From positions 185,800 through 249,799 of the forward strand of contig NZ_SDKD01000006.1 of the NCBI RefSeq assembly GCF_004521915.1: 64,000 nucleotides of DNA. The letters run 5' to 3'. Below, in pieces: positions 50,575 to 58,989 of the stretch. The position numbers and the translations under genes are program-made. Below the pieces are notes generated by a model. That model was not told where the DNA came from and ran no database searches. It worked only from the letters and a program-made list of their open reading frames with translations. The DNA is from Brevibacillus migulae. GTDB lineage: Bacteria > Bacillota > Bacilli > Brevibacillales > Brevibacillaceae. Position 1 is the first letter of the stretch. Each line of letters begins with the position of its first letter.

Positions 50575-52209
50575 TTACGATTGATCCTCATCGCCTTCCG
50601 TGGTTCTGAGCCGCAGATAAGCCGTTACTCCTCCGTAGACAATATCCCCGCCAGGCAGCACCTGGATTTGTGAATAGGCCCCGTTAAACAGCTGGCTGCC
50701 GCCTACGATCAGCCTTGTTTTTCGCTTGCCCGTCTCCCAGTCGAATCCGGTGATTTCCCACTTCCCCTTGACCCTGCCATTTACATAGACCTGGTTGCTC
50801 CCCACGCTGATCAACGGAACGGTCGTCGGTGAACCTACATCCGGCTTTGCCCACGCCCGTTTCCAGCGATTCTGCCGCGCGTCCCAAGTGAATTTCTCCA
50901 CGCCTTTGGGCCCCTCTTGCCAGACGCCGGCTACAAGCGCTTGCTCGAGCGGGTCTGGCCGAGCCGCAGGGGCTGCATTGTTGACCACAAACGCACCGTA
51001 TCCCCACACCGCGACCGACTGCTCCGATTGGGCTCTTTCGATTGCCGGCTGACCGAATGTGACGGGGATTTGTCCCGCGATCCGACGTGAGCGAGTTTTC
51101 TTTTGCCGCTTGAATTCTTTCGGGATGTCGTTTCGCCAAAAGGCAACGAGGTTCATTATCCTGGCTCCATCCGTAATCACGACCAGCTGGTCTTCTCCCT
51201 CCTGAAAGCCCATCAGTGTCGGGGTCGAACCGGATCCGAGCCTGCTTCTTCCCGTCCCATTCAAATCCGAATCATAACGGGATTGCCAGGCACCGCTTGC
51301 GGTATCATTGCGCAGCTTGCGCCCATCCCAGACCACTTTGCGCATGTATTTGTCTGTCACGACATAGATGCCATTTTGCGGATCGACCGCGATCGAATTG
51401 GTGATGGTTTCCCCGGTAAAACGCAGATACTGCGGCGCTTTTTGAAAATGCCGATCCACCACGCCGACGACACCGCGAATCGTGACGAATACGAGATGCC
51501 CATCGTACGTCATTTGCAGCCCTAATATCGCATCAGGCTTGGTCGGATGGATAATCGTCGCTGGAAGTGTCAGCTTTCTCCTGACCGCGATGCGTGAATG
51601 AGCCATGCCGGGCTGCTCATCGCCAAATACCATAATGCTGTTTCTGACTGGCGTATATAAGCTTCCCTCGCGATCCATCAGCGAATAGGTCCCTGCTTGT
51701 GCGATGGCATTACCAAAATAGCCGCGAAAGTTTTTATCCAGATACGCCAACAATTCTTCTTCCGTTCGCGCTTTGTCAAATCTCTTGGTTACATTTTGCG
51801 CTGCTCGGTGCGACAGATAAGGCTGGCCGGGAATCCTCATGTGGGCAATTTCCTCAAAACGGCCATCATTGATCAAGACTTTGGCAATCCGATTGTTGTT
51901 GGCCAGCCAAATCACCTGTTCGCCTGTCGAATACGCGGGGCCGCTCAAATAATGAAAATTCGTCAATCCGCCGTAGATTGCTTTGATCCGGTCTTTTTCC
52001 AGCCGCTTTGTACCGCTCGGCCCCTTGATCAGCGTCGCATCGGAATTGGACGGATCCCCGTGGAAACTCTGCGACGGTCCATCAATCAAGTACGGATTTT
52101 TCGGCGGCACAAAAGCGCTTGGAGACTGTGCGCTTTTCCCATGTGCAATAGGGGCTTGGGGCGCCATTATCAGCATCGCGAGGAAAATGGTGAGCAATTT
52201 GAACTTCAC
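50575..52209 (-). CDS. Secreted protein of unknown function, possible beta-propeller
   Basis: About 544 residues from a GTG at 52209 (RBS AAAGGAGGT, 6-base spacing). Signal peptide (residues 1-25, IMAPQAPIAHG). The rest contains repeated short strands with turn motifs such as QVIWLANNNRIAKVLINDGRFEE, DAILGLQMTYDGHLVFVTIRGVVGVVD and NSIAVDPQNGIYVVTDKYM, a pattern typical of beta-propellers (PQQ- or NHL-like). I cannot name a family. The long 5' ORF extension to 52281 is without RBS. Flanked by REP-like copies B and C. Confidence 0.72.
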   Translation of the reverse strand: MKFKLLTIFLAMLIMAPQAPIAHGKSAQSPSAFVPPKNPYLIDGPSQSFHGDPSNSDATLIKGPSGTKRLEKDRIKAIYGGLTNFHYLSGPAYSTGEQVIWLANNNRIAKVLINDGRFEEIAHMRIPGQPYLSHRAAQNVTKRFDKARTEEELLAYLDKNFRGYFGNAIAQAGTYSLMDREGSLYTPVRNSIMVFGDEQPGMAHSRIAVRRKLTLPATIIHPTKPDAILGLQMTYDGHLVFVTIRGVVGVVDRHFQKAPQYLRFTGETITNSIAVDPQNGIYVVTDKYMRKVVWDGRKLRNDTASGAWQSRYDSDLNGTGRSRLGSGSTPTLMGFQEGEDQLVVITDGARIMNLVAFWRNDIPKEFKRQKKTRSRRIAGQIPVTFGQPAIERAQSEQSVAVWGYGAFVVNNAAPAARPDPLEQALVAGVWQEGPKGVEKFTWDARQNRWKRAWAKPDVGSPTTVPLISVGSNQVYVNGRVKGKWEITGFDWETGKRKTRLIVGGSQLFNGAYSQIQVLPGGDIVYGGVTAYLRLRTTEGDEDQS

Positions 52210-52319
52210 GTGATGACCTCCTTTCAAACAGTGCAGGCTTCCTATGGCATTATGGTATATTTTACCTTTCCACCATCCCACCCATTCAAATGGAGCTCGA
52301 ATTTATTCATTGCTCATAA

Positions 52320-52353
52320 GAAAACTCGTCTTCGCCAAGCCTTCGGCGGAATC
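52320..52353. repeat. REP-like short palindromic repeat, copy C
   Basis: AAAACTCGTCTTCGCCAAGC followed by CTTCGGCGGAATCC. It shares CGCCAAG and GGCGGA with copy A. The first hairpin is weaker here. Confidence 0.5.
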
Positions 52354-52390
52354 CAAAAAAAGAACAGCCAGCTTCTTGCAAGCCGACTGT
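52354..52390 (-). terminator. Terminator of the SagB/NTF2-like unit
   Basis: On the minus strand ACAGTCGGCTT / AAGCTGGCTGT (all positions paired when GU is allowed), loop GCAAG, tail TCTTTTTTT. Confidence 0.7.
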
Positions 52391-52399
52391 CTCCTCTTG

Positions 52400-52756
52400 T
52401 TATTCTTCCTTTTCCACAAACCAGACTCTACTAATGAAGCCCTCTTTCACCTCATAGATGGCCAACGCTTGATAAGGCTCCCGATTGTCCCTGCCTGTGA
52501 TCTCCTCCAGATCGATCACAAAGTTCCCAAATACGGTACGGTTTTTCACTGTGCAATGATTGTTCGGATTTTTTGCAAACATGTTGGCATAGGACGCTCT
52601 CATCTCCTCACGCCCTGCCATCCGCACCTTTCCGCTTGGATGATCGAGAATCTGTACATCCTCCGCAAAGACGGAGACAAAGCCCTCTACATCCTGGGCG
52701 TTGTAATGCTCCAGCTGCTTTTGCACGAGTTCTTCTGCCGTATGGCTTTTGCTCAC
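52400..52756 (-). CDS. NTF2-like / SnoaL-like protein
   Basis: About 118 residues of the nuclear transport factor 2-like superfamily (alpha-beta barrel). Features: VQKQLEHYNAQDVEGFVSVFAEDVQILDHPSGK and the closing YQALAIYEVKEGFISRVWFVEK. Such proteins act as small isomerases, hydratases or ligand binders. The start is a GTG at 52756, 6 bases after GGAGGGA. It follows the SagB-type gene by 22 bases and is co-transcribed with it. Confidence 0.8.
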   Translation of the reverse strand: MSKSHTAEELVQKQLEHYNAQDVEGFVSVFAEDVQILDHPSGKVRMAGREEMRASYANMFAKNPNNHCTVKNRTVFGNFVIDLEEITGRDNREPYQALAIYEVKEGFISRVWFVEKEE

Positions 52757-52778
52757 GGTTCTTCCCTCCATTATCCCA

Positions 52779-53570
52779 TCAGTCACGCGGGGCTGGCCGG
52801 CGATCGGACAGCCAGTCCTTTCCAGCCACCTTTCCTACCGATGCCATCAGGATGGACAGGTGATTGACCCCATCAATGCCTAAATAATCGTTCATTTCTT
52901 TATCATACCAGTGTCCCACTGTGGTTACACCCAGTCCGAGGCTATTTCCTGCGATATGCAGGTTTTGCGCGACGTGGCCCGCATCCCAAAAGATGTAGCG
53001 ATAGGCGCGCTCCTTGTATTTATCTTTCGATCGATCCACGACCGCCGTCCATACAAAGTTGACCGCTGCCCGCCGCGTCATCTCCTGGTCCTCCGTATGG
53101 GCATAGGCTACCTCTGCGACATCCTCCCACTTCAATGCTTCCAGGCACCATTCCTGAACATCGAGATGGTACAATCCGCGGTCCAAGCCTTCCACGTTGT
53201 TAACCAGCAAATACGTTTCGATGGGATATAGCGCACCCGCAGACGGACTGGTTCGCAGCTGGTAATCCCCCATGTCTGCCGTGATGCCTTGTGTTCCCCA
53301 CAACAGAAGATTCAATTCATTCAAGCTGAGCGGATCCTCTGTAAAATTCCGCTTCGAGCGCCGATTGTTCAGTACCTCCCACACATCGGGAGAGACAGGG
53401 AATTCTGGCTTTCCCAATGGAATGCGGACAAGCGCGTCCTCATGCCTCAAATAAGTTGGCGGTCGCTTGGAAAAATCGTACTTGGCCGCCCATCCCTGTT
53501 CCAGGTCCCCCTTTTTGTACCCAGTTGCCAGCAGAAACTCATGACAGATCCGTTGCCAGTCGGCATGCAT
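52779..53570 (-). CDS. SagB/ThcOx-family FMN-dependent oxidoreductase
   Basis: About 263 residues of the SagB branch of nitroreductases. In azole-peptide pathways SagB oxidises azolines to azoles, but many stand-alone members exist. Seen: NNRRSKRNFTEDPLSLNELNLLLWGTQGI (FMN contact), RTSPSAGALYPIETYLLVNN (the family hallmark), the YRYIFWDAGHVAQNLHIAGNSLGLG helix and VTTVGHWYDKEMNDYLG. The ATG at 53570 follows GAGGAGTG. There is no cyclodehydratase (YcaO/E1-like) or precursor peptide nearby. Divergent from a LysR regulator with a palindrome in between. Confidence 0.88.
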   Translation of the reverse strand: MHADWQRICHEFLLATGYKKGDLEQGWAAKYDFSKRPPTYLRHEDALVRIPLGKPEFPVSPDVWEVLNNRRSKRNFTEDPLSLNELNLLLWGTQGITADMGDYQLRTSPSAGALYPIETYLLVNNVEGLDRGLYHLDVQEWCLEALKWEDVAEVAYAHTEDQEMTRRAAVNFVWTAVVDRSKDKYKERAYRYIFWDAGHVAQNLHIAGNSLGLGVTTVGHWYDKEMNDYLGIDGVNHLSILMASVGKVAGKDWLSDRRPAPRD

Positions 53571-53663
53571 GTTGAACCCACTCCTCTGTATAATCGTTAT
53601 TTTCTCTGCCACGAGTGTACAAAGGATGGTACAATTAGTAAAACAATGAATTTTGATATATTT

Positions 53664-53681
53664 CATTAGCGTTTACTAATG
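53664..53681. promoter_or_regulatory. Candidate LysR binding site
   Basis: CATTAG-CGTTTA-CTAATG, perfect 6-bp arms, in the region between the sagB-type and lysR-type genes and 17 bases before the LysR start. Matches the T-N11-A style of LysR boxes. Confidence 0.5.
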
Positions 53682-53698
53682 ATAAGTAGGTGTAACAA

Positions 53699-54565
53699 AT
53701 GACCTTGTCACAGCTTCAGGTCTTCATCACGGTGGCAGAAGAAAAAAACTTTACACGCGCTGCAGAGGTCTTAGGCTTCACGCAGTCAGCGGTCTCGCAA
53801 ATGATCAAAAGTCTGGAAAGCGAATTAGGCATCTCTCTCTTTTATCGGAGCCGCAGCGGCATCACGCTTACCGGGATTGGCGAGCGAATGCTTTGCCATG
53901 CCAGAGAGATTCTGTCTATCACGGCTTGCATGAAGCAGGAAGCGGATGCAGCGCTTGGGCGCGAAACTGGGACACTCCGGATCGGTTCCATCCACAGCGT
54001 TTCCAATAAGATCTTGCCGGCATTGATCGGATCTTTCCGCAAGCGGTTCCCCCAGGTGCAGATCGTCCTGTTCGAAGGAGAGTATGCCGAAGTCAATCAG
54101 TGGCTTTCCCAATCCGTTGTCGATGTTGGCTTTACCACCAACCCCGAGCGGTCGCTGCATGCCTTTCCGCTGATCCAGGATCGCATGCTGGTGTTTGTGC
54201 CGGAGGACCATTCCCTGAAAGATGAACCTTCTCTTTCTTTCGAGCAGATCAAGGACCGATGCTTCATCATGCCCAAGGATGGCTGCGTCAAAAGCCTGCT
54301 GCATACAAACGACATCTTGCCGAACATTACCTTTGAGGTACGGGATGTATCGACCATCCTTTCCATGGTGCAAGAGTGGGTGGGTGTGACCATCCTGCCG
54401 GAGCTATACATTCCCGAAGCGCTGCCAAAAGTGAAATCCATTCCCTTGCGGCCCACCATTTCACGGGAGGTTGTCCTGGCTGTCCGGGACCCCCAGTCCT
54501 TTTCTCCGCTCATTGCTGAGTTTATCCTGCATGCTCAGCATTTTGTGAAGGAAATGAATCGCTAG
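53699..54565 (+). CDS. LysR-family transcriptional regulator
   Basis: 288 residues. Winged helix at the N-terminus (MTLSQLQVFITVAEEKNFTRAAEVLGFTQSAVSQMIKSLESELG), then the periplasmic-binding-like effector domain (TLRIGSIHSVSNKILPALIGSFRKRFPQVQI, DVGFTTNPERSLHAFPLIQDRMLVFVPEDH). It probably controls the divergent SagB/NTF2-like pair and itself. The LysE-type gene 81 bases downstream has its own promoter. RBS TAGGTG, moderate. Confidence 0.92.
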   Translation: MTLSQLQVFITVAEEKNFTRAAEVLGFTQSAVSQMIKSLESELGISLFYRSRSGITLTGIGERMLCHAREILSITACMKQEADAALGRETGTLRIGSIHSVSNKILPALIGSFRKRFPQVQIVLFEGEYAEVNQWLSQSVVDVGFTTNPERSLHAFPLIQDRMLVFVPEDHSLKDEPSLSFEQIKDRCFIMPKDGCVKSLLHTNDILPNITFEVRDVSTILSMVQEWVGVTILPELYIPEALPKVKSIPLRPTISREVVLAVRDPQSFSPLIAEFILHAQHFVKEMNR

Positions 54566-54580
54566 AAACACGCGAAGACG

Positions 54581-54608
54581 TTTCCATTCTCCCCTTTCCC
54601 TGTAAAAT
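54581..54608 (+). promoter_or_regulatory. Promoter of the LysE-family gene
   Basis: TTTCCA (54581-54586), 16-base spacer ending in TG, TAAAAT (54603-54608): an extended -10 promoter 39 bases before the ATG. Confidence 0.45.
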
Positions 54609-54646
54609 AGGGATAACGAATATAGGAAAGAATCGGGGGAGTCGGG

Positions 54647-55276
54647 ATGTTCACTGTATCTGCCTTGTCTGCATTTATCATGATTGTTTTCGGTTTATTT
54701 TTGATACCGGGCCCAGCCGTGCTGCTAACCATCACGCGTGTCGTACAAGGCGGCCGAAATGCCGGCATCATGGCTGGTCTGGGGATAGCCACTGGGGATC
54801 TTGTTCATACATTGTTTGCAGCAGCTGGACTTTCCGCCATTTTGATGACTTCAGCGCTGGCTTTCAACATCGTCAAGTTTGCCGGGGCAGCCTATCTGCT
54901 CTATCTGGGGATTCGCGCGCTGCTGGAAAAACCCGCCACCCCTCAGCTGTCACAGATCTCTCCAGCGACGACATCATGGCGGACCTATGGGCAAGCCATT
55001 CTTGTGGAAATCCTCAATCCCAAAACCGCTCTGTTCTTTTTGGCCTTTTTGCCGCAGTTTGTTCATCCGGAGCACGGAGCCGTATTCCTTCAATTCATCA
55101 CCCTTGGCTTGATCTTCGTCGTGCTTGGGGCGCTCTATACCTCCTTGATCGCCTGCTGCGCCCCTGTGCTTGGAAGGGTTGTAAAGCGGATTTCGGGGCT
55201 GGGCAAATGGAGCGGTAAAATCGTAGGCGTGATATATATTGCGCTTTCATTAAAAGTTGCATTTCAAAGCCGTTAA
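54647..55276 (+). CDS. LysE-family amino-acid exporter
   Basis: 209 residues, six helices. Typical RhtB/LysE features: FGLFLIPGPAVLLTITRVVQGGRNAGIMAGLGIATGDLVHTL, where the PGP motif and glycine-rich helix 2 are diagnostic, and VEILNPKTALFFLAFLPQFV in the second half. Exports amino acids or related metabolites; substrate unknown. RBS GGGGGAG. Confidence 0.9.
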   Translation: MFTVSALSAFIMIVFGLFLIPGPAVLLTITRVVQGGRNAGIMAGLGIATGDLVHTLFAAAGLSAILMTSALAFNIVKFAGAAYLLYLGIRALLEKPATPQLSQISPATTSWRTYGQAILVEILNPKTALFFLAFLPQFVHPEHGAVFLQFITLGLIFVVLGALYTSLIACCAPVLGRVVKRISGLGKWSGKIVGVIYIALSLKVAFQSR

Positions 55277-55296
55277 TCAATTCCCATTGGAAACTG

Positions 55297-55329
55297 CAAG
55301 AAGACCTAGGAAGCAGTCTCCCTAGGTCT
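55297..55329. terminator. Hairpin between LysE-type and ABM genes
   Basis: AAGACCTAGG / CCTAGGTCTT stem with a 9-base loop. Without a T tract on either strand, its role as terminator is uncertain. Confidence 0.45.
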
Positions 55330-55382
55330 TCAATATGTAAGACGCCCCAATCTGCCATCTGGGCTTTCCATCAGATGGTTCG

Positions 55383-55715
55383 TTACATTTCAAAAAAATT
55401 GTCTCTTTCGACCTTGCACACTCTGAGCCCAAATCGTTTATACCACATCGTTTTTCCCTTTTCCTGTGCAACTTTATGCATGGCATTCTCTTTCCAGTTT
55501 TTAATCGACTCTAGTGAATCCCAGTAAGAAACCGTGATGCCGAGCCCCTCTTGATCGCGTGTACTGCTTTCTACGCCCAAAAAGCCTTTTTGGGTGGATG
55601 CCAGCTCGACCATTTTGTCCGCCATTTCTTTATATCCGTGTTCTCCATCGGCAAGTTCAGAGGTAAAAATCACTGCAAAATACGGTGCTTGAGGTGTTTT
55701 TGCAATTCCGCTCAT
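55383..55715 (-). CDS. Antibiotic biosynthesis monooxygenase (ABM) domain protein
   Basis: 110 residues of the dimeric ferredoxin-like ABM family (HmoA/YgiN relatives). Seen: PYFAVIFTSELADGEHGYKEMADKMVELASTQKGFLGVESSTRDQEGLGITVSYWDSLESIKNWKENAMH, a pattern with the W-x-S/D-x-E-x-I-x-x-W core and the conserved His. Members are cofactor-free oxygenases or haem-degrading enzymes. RBS AAGGAGGA. Divergent from a LysR gene, which probably controls it. Confidence 0.85.
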   Translation of the reverse strand: MSGIAKTPQAPYFAVIFTSELADGEHGYKEMADKMVELASTQKGFLGVESSTRDQEGLGITVSYWDSLESIKNWKENAMHKVAQEKGKTMWYKRFGLRVCKVERDNFFEM

Positions 55716-55832
55716 GAGTTCCTCCTTAAAAAGTTGTAAGTTAATTTGAGTATATTCAGGAAATCAAAATAAATAAAATGAATATCTGTGGTATGATCTA
55801 TGAATAAATTTCATGAAAACAGGTGCCGGATT

Positions 55833-56705
55833 ATGAATTTGCTTAAATACCAGATCTTTGTCCGAGTCGTGGAATTGGGGAGTCTTACCAAGGCAGGAGA
55901 GATGCTGCACCTTACTCAATCAGCCATTAGTCACGCTCTTTCCGGCTTGGAGCAGGAATTGGGGGTGACCCTTCTTACTCGAAGCCGAGCCGGTATCAGA
56001 CTAACCGATAACGGCGAGCGTCTGTTGCCCCATTTCAAAGAAATCGTCAAATTAAATGAAAAGCTGTATCAAGAAGTAGCTTTCATCAATGGACTCGAAA
56101 TCGGCAAAGTAAGAATTGGTACCTTCTCCAGTGTCTCGATTCACTGGTTGCCCAGCATATTGAAGGAATATCGCGATCAGTTTCCTCTCATCGAAACGAA
56201 ATTGCTGGATGGCAACTATCGTGAAATCGAAAATTGGATCGTGACAGGCGAAGTTGATTTTGGTTTTGTGAATCTGCCCACTCAAGAACCATTAGAAGTG
56301 ATACCGTTGAAGAAAGATCGGATGCTCTGCATACTGGCTGCCAACCACGATCTGCGAACGCAATCATCCATCCGGTTGGAACAAATCAAAGATTTACCTT
56401 TCATCATGCCTGCTGCCGGTTGCGATACTGATGTCCGGCGCATTTTTACTCAACGTAAGCTTTCGCCGAATATCCAATATGAATTGGAAGACGACCATGC
56501 AATCATGTCCATGGTTCAGAATGGTTTGGGCATCAGCATCCTTCCCGAAACGATCCTGTTACAGAGTCACTATGATTTATGCTTGCGGCCTTTGCATGAG
56601 GAACATTTCCGCTCAATCGGGATCGCTGCTGTATCTTTTAAAAATGTTTCCCCGGCAGCAAAAAAATTCATTGATTTCATTACTGACTGCTTCCGCAAGC
56701 TGTGA
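55833..56705 (+). CDS. LysR-family transcriptional regulator
   Basis: About 290 residues. N-terminal winged helix (MNLLKYQIFVRVVELGSLTKAGEMLHLTQSAISHALSGLEQELG) and an effector domain (KVRIGTFSSVSIHWLPSILKEYRDQFPLIETKLLDGNY, DFGFVNLPTQEPLEVIPLKKDRMLCILAANHDL). Similar in size and style to the LysR at 53699, so the two may be paralogues. The start is the ATG at 55833 after AGGTG. Between it and the ABM gene ATATTC and GAATAT half-sites lie 22 bases apart, a possible operator. Confidence 0.9.
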   Translation: MNLLKYQIFVRVVELGSLTKAGEMLHLTQSAISHALSGLEQELGVTLLTRSRAGIRLTDNGERLLPHFKEIVKLNEKLYQEVAFINGLEIGKVRIGTFSSVSIHWLPSILKEYRDQFPLIETKLLDGNYREIENWIVTGEVDFGFVNLPTQEPLEVIPLKKDRMLCILAANHDLRTQSSIRLEQIKDLPFIMPAAGCDTDVRRIFTQRKLSPNIQYELEDDHAIMSMVQNGLGISILPETILLQSHYDLCLRPLHEEHFRSIGIAAVSFKNVSPAAKKFIDFITDCFRKL

Positions 56706-56754
56706 AAAAAGAACGATCGACCCCGGATATCCTCTACGGTTTTACTCTTGAAAG

Positions 56755-56788
56755 CAAAACAGGCAGCCGGTTTTTCACCGCTGCCTGT
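56755..56788 (-). terminator. Terminator of the peptide importer / chromate transporter / GGT operon
   Basis: On the minus strand ACAGGCAGC / GCTGCCTGT with inner GGT / ACC, followed by TTTTG, 30 bases past the GGT stop. Confidence 0.7.
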
Positions 56789-56817
56789 CTGCCATTGTTC
56801 TTTTTGCTTCCATTCAA

Positions 56818-58428
56818 TCACCAAGCCGCCACGCTTCCGTCCGTCCGGAAATCAGTACCGCCTGTCAACACGCCATTTTCATCGCGGACGATGATCTGTC
56901 CACGGCCGAATCCGCCGGAGCCGAGCGTCCGCTTAATCTCATGCCCTTTGCGTGCGAGGCTGAGCGCGATATGCTCTGGGAAATGCGGTTCGACTTCCAC
57001 GGTTTTGCCTTCGATCCACTGCCATCTTGGTGCATCCAGTGCCGCTTGCGGATTGAGATGGAAATCGATCATGTTCATGACTACCTGCACGTGTCCCTGC
57101 GGCTGCATGAATCCGCCCATCACGCCAAACGGTCCGACCGGCTTTCCGTCTTTGGTCAGGAAGCCCGGGATGATCGTATGATACGTCTTTTTCCCCGGCT
57201 CCAGACGGTTATCATGCCCGGGATCGAGCGAGAAGTTGTGCCCGCGGTTTTGCATCGCGATGCCTGTGTCTGGAATGACAATGCCGGAGCCGAAGCCCAT
57301 GTAGTTGCTCTGGATGTAAGAGATCATGTTGCCTTCACCATCTGCTGCTGCCAAATATACGGTGCCGCTGCGTGCCGGTTCGCCCGGCTCTGGCTGCAGC
57401 GCGTCCTCTCCGATCAATGCTCGGCGCTGTGCTGCGTATTGCTCCGACAGCAGCTGCTCCACCGTCACATTCATTTTGTCGCGCTGGGTGATGTATTTCA
57501 GCCCATCGGCAAATGCCAGCTTCATCGCTTCCATCTGCTTATGGTACGTCTCGACGGTATCTTTCGCCGGGAACTCGAACCCTTTCAACAGATTCAGCGC
57601 CAGCAAAGCTACCAAGCCTTGGCCATTCGGCGGAATCTCCCAAACATCATATCCCTTGTAGTTCACACGGATCGGATCAACCCAGTCAGGCTGATAGGCA
57701 GCCAAGTCTTCCTTGCGCAAAAATCCGCCGTGCTCCCGGGAAAAGGCATCGATCTTTTCTGCCAGCTCCCCGCGGTAAAACGATTCCGCATTGGATTCGG
57801 CAATGCTGCGCAGTGTGCGCGCATGAGCCGGCGATTTCCACATTTCGCCGACTTTTGGCGCTCGGCCATCCGGCGCGAAGGTCTTGAACCATTCCGCGAA
57901 TTCAGGTCCCGTCAGCTGATTCTTCAATTTTTTATAGGCAAGGTCCCAGAAGTAGCCTAGCGTCGGCGAGACTGGGAAGCCGTTTTCTGCATAATCAATG
58001 GCTGGCTGCAGGACTTCCGCCAGCGGCAGCTTCCCGAAGCGTTTGGAAAGAGCAGCCCACGCCGAGGGAGCGCCCGGTACGGTCACCGGATACCAGCCGT
58101 ATGTAGGCATCTTTTCGTGCCCGGCCGCCTTTACCGCCTCGATGGAAATGCCCTGCGGTGCCGGACCGCTCGCATTCAGCCCGTGCAGCCCGTCTTTCGT
58201 CCACACGAGTGCAAACGCGTCGCCGCCAATCCCGTTGGAGGTCGGCTCTACGACAGTCAGGCAAGCTGCGGTAGCAATCGCGGCGTCAATCGCGTTTCCG
58301 CCTTTTTTCAGGATGTCCAAGCCGGCTTGAGCCGCCAATGGTTGCGAGGTTGCCACCATCCCGTTTCTCGCAATGGTCGCATTCCGCTGGGATGGATAGG
58401 GGTATGACTGTGCATCGAACTGTATCAT
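56818..58428 (-). CDS. ggt: Gamma-glutamyltransferase (YwrD-like)
   Basis: Ntn-hydrolase proenzyme of 536 residues that cleaves gamma-glutamyl bonds, as in glutathione. The large subunit starts GMVATSQPLAAQAGLDILKKGGNAIDAAIA. Self-cleavage is expected before Thr356 in RSGTVYLAAADGEGNMISYIQSN. The small subunit has NRGHNFSLDP, the oxyanion glycines VMGGFMQPQGHVQVV and a C-terminal GSGGFGRGQ. No signal peptide is seen, so it is probably cytoplasmic like YwrD. It is the last gene of the minus-strand operon, 30 bases after the chromate-transporter pair. The same neighbourhood (ywrA, ywrB, ywrD) is known in B. subtilis. Confidence 0.93.
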   Translation of the reverse strand: MIQFDAQSYPYPSQRNATIARNGMVATSQPLAAQAGLDILKKGGNAIDAAIATAACLTVVEPTSNGIGGDAFALVWTKDGLHGLNASGPAPQGISIEAVKAAGHEKMPTYGWYPVTVPGAPSAWAALSKRFGKLPLAEVLQPAIDYAENGFPVSPTLGYFWDLAYKKLKNQLTGPEFAEWFKTFAPDGRAPKVGEMWKSPAHARTLRSIAESNAESFYRGELAEKIDAFSREHGGFLRKEDLAAYQPDWVDPIRVNYKGYDVWEIPPNGQGLVALLALNLLKGFEFPAKDTVETYHKQMEAMKLAFADGLKYITQRDKMNVTVEQLLSEQYAAQRRALIGEDALQPEPGEPARSGTVYLAAADGEGNMISYIQSNYMGFGSGIVIPDTGIAMQNRGHNFSLDPGHDNRLEPGKKTYHTIIPGFLTKDGKPVGPFGVMGGFMQPQGHVQVVMNMIDFHLNPQAALDAPRWQWIEGKTVEVEPHFPEHIALSLARKGHEIKRTLGSGGFGRGQIIVRDENGVLTGGTDFRTDGSVAAW

Positions 58429-58458
58429 ATGAACCTCCTACTGCTATGTTTTTCACGC

Positions 58459-58989
58459 TTAGCTGACAAAAATGACTCCATAGCACATGGCGCCGGCAAT
58501 CACGAGCGCTGGATGAATCTTGCGTTTTTCCAAAAAGAAGAAGGCCAAAATTCCCAAAACGAGAGTATGAATGATTCCGATTTGCTCGATCGATCCCATC
58601 ACGAATTGATAGGAAAGCACACCGCACATGACCGCTACGATCGGACGCACCGACTGGGTCATAGCTTTGACTTGAGGAGCGTTGCGGAAGATGTTCATGA
58701 AGCCCAAGAGCAGAATCATCGCGATGGCGGTAGGAGCAATCGTCGCAATCAGTCCGACGATGGCACCTGGAACCCCCGCTACCTCATACCCGACGTATCC
58801 GGCCAGCTTGGTGGCAATCGGGCTGGGCAGCGCATTGGCCACAGCCAACATTTCGCCAAACTCCTGATTGGTCATCCACTGGTAATGATCGACAACTTCA
58901 TTTTGGATAAGCGGGATGCTCGGAGGACCTCCCCCATAGCCCAAAATATTGGAGATAAAGAAAGCCCAGAATATCTGCAGGTAAATCAT
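58459..58989 (-). CDS. Chromate transporter (CHR family), half-size subunit 2
   Basis: 176 residues, a single CHR domain. Full-length ChrA has two such domains; Bacillus species often split them in two genes (ywrA/ywrB). Motifs: FFISNILGYGGGPPSIPLIQNEVV and FGEMLAVANALPSPIATKLAGYVGYEVAG. The ATG overlaps the stop of the other half by 4 bases. CHR proteins export chromate or carry other oxyanions; the place in this operon suggests that another anion could be the real substrate. Confidence 0.9.
   Translation of the reverse strand: MIYLQIFWAFFISNILGYGGGPPSIPLIQNEVVDHYQWMTNQEFGEMLAVANALPSPIATKLAGYVGYEVAGVPGAIVGLIATIAPTAIAMILLLGFMNIFRNAPQVKAMTQSVRPIVAVMCGVLSYQFVMGSIEQIGIIHTLVLGILAFFFLEKRKIHPALVIAGAMCYGVIFVS

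Noticed and set aside
52779..53570. Azole-peptide (RiPP) gene cluster around SagB
   Set aside because: No YcaO/cyclodehydratase, protease, ABC exporter or precursor peptide is seen within several kilobases.
56941..57960. Plus-strand ORF of 339 codons opposite ggt
   Set aside because: Shadow of the gamma-glutamyltransferase gene, which is complete with its catalytic Thr and conserved small-subunit motifs.
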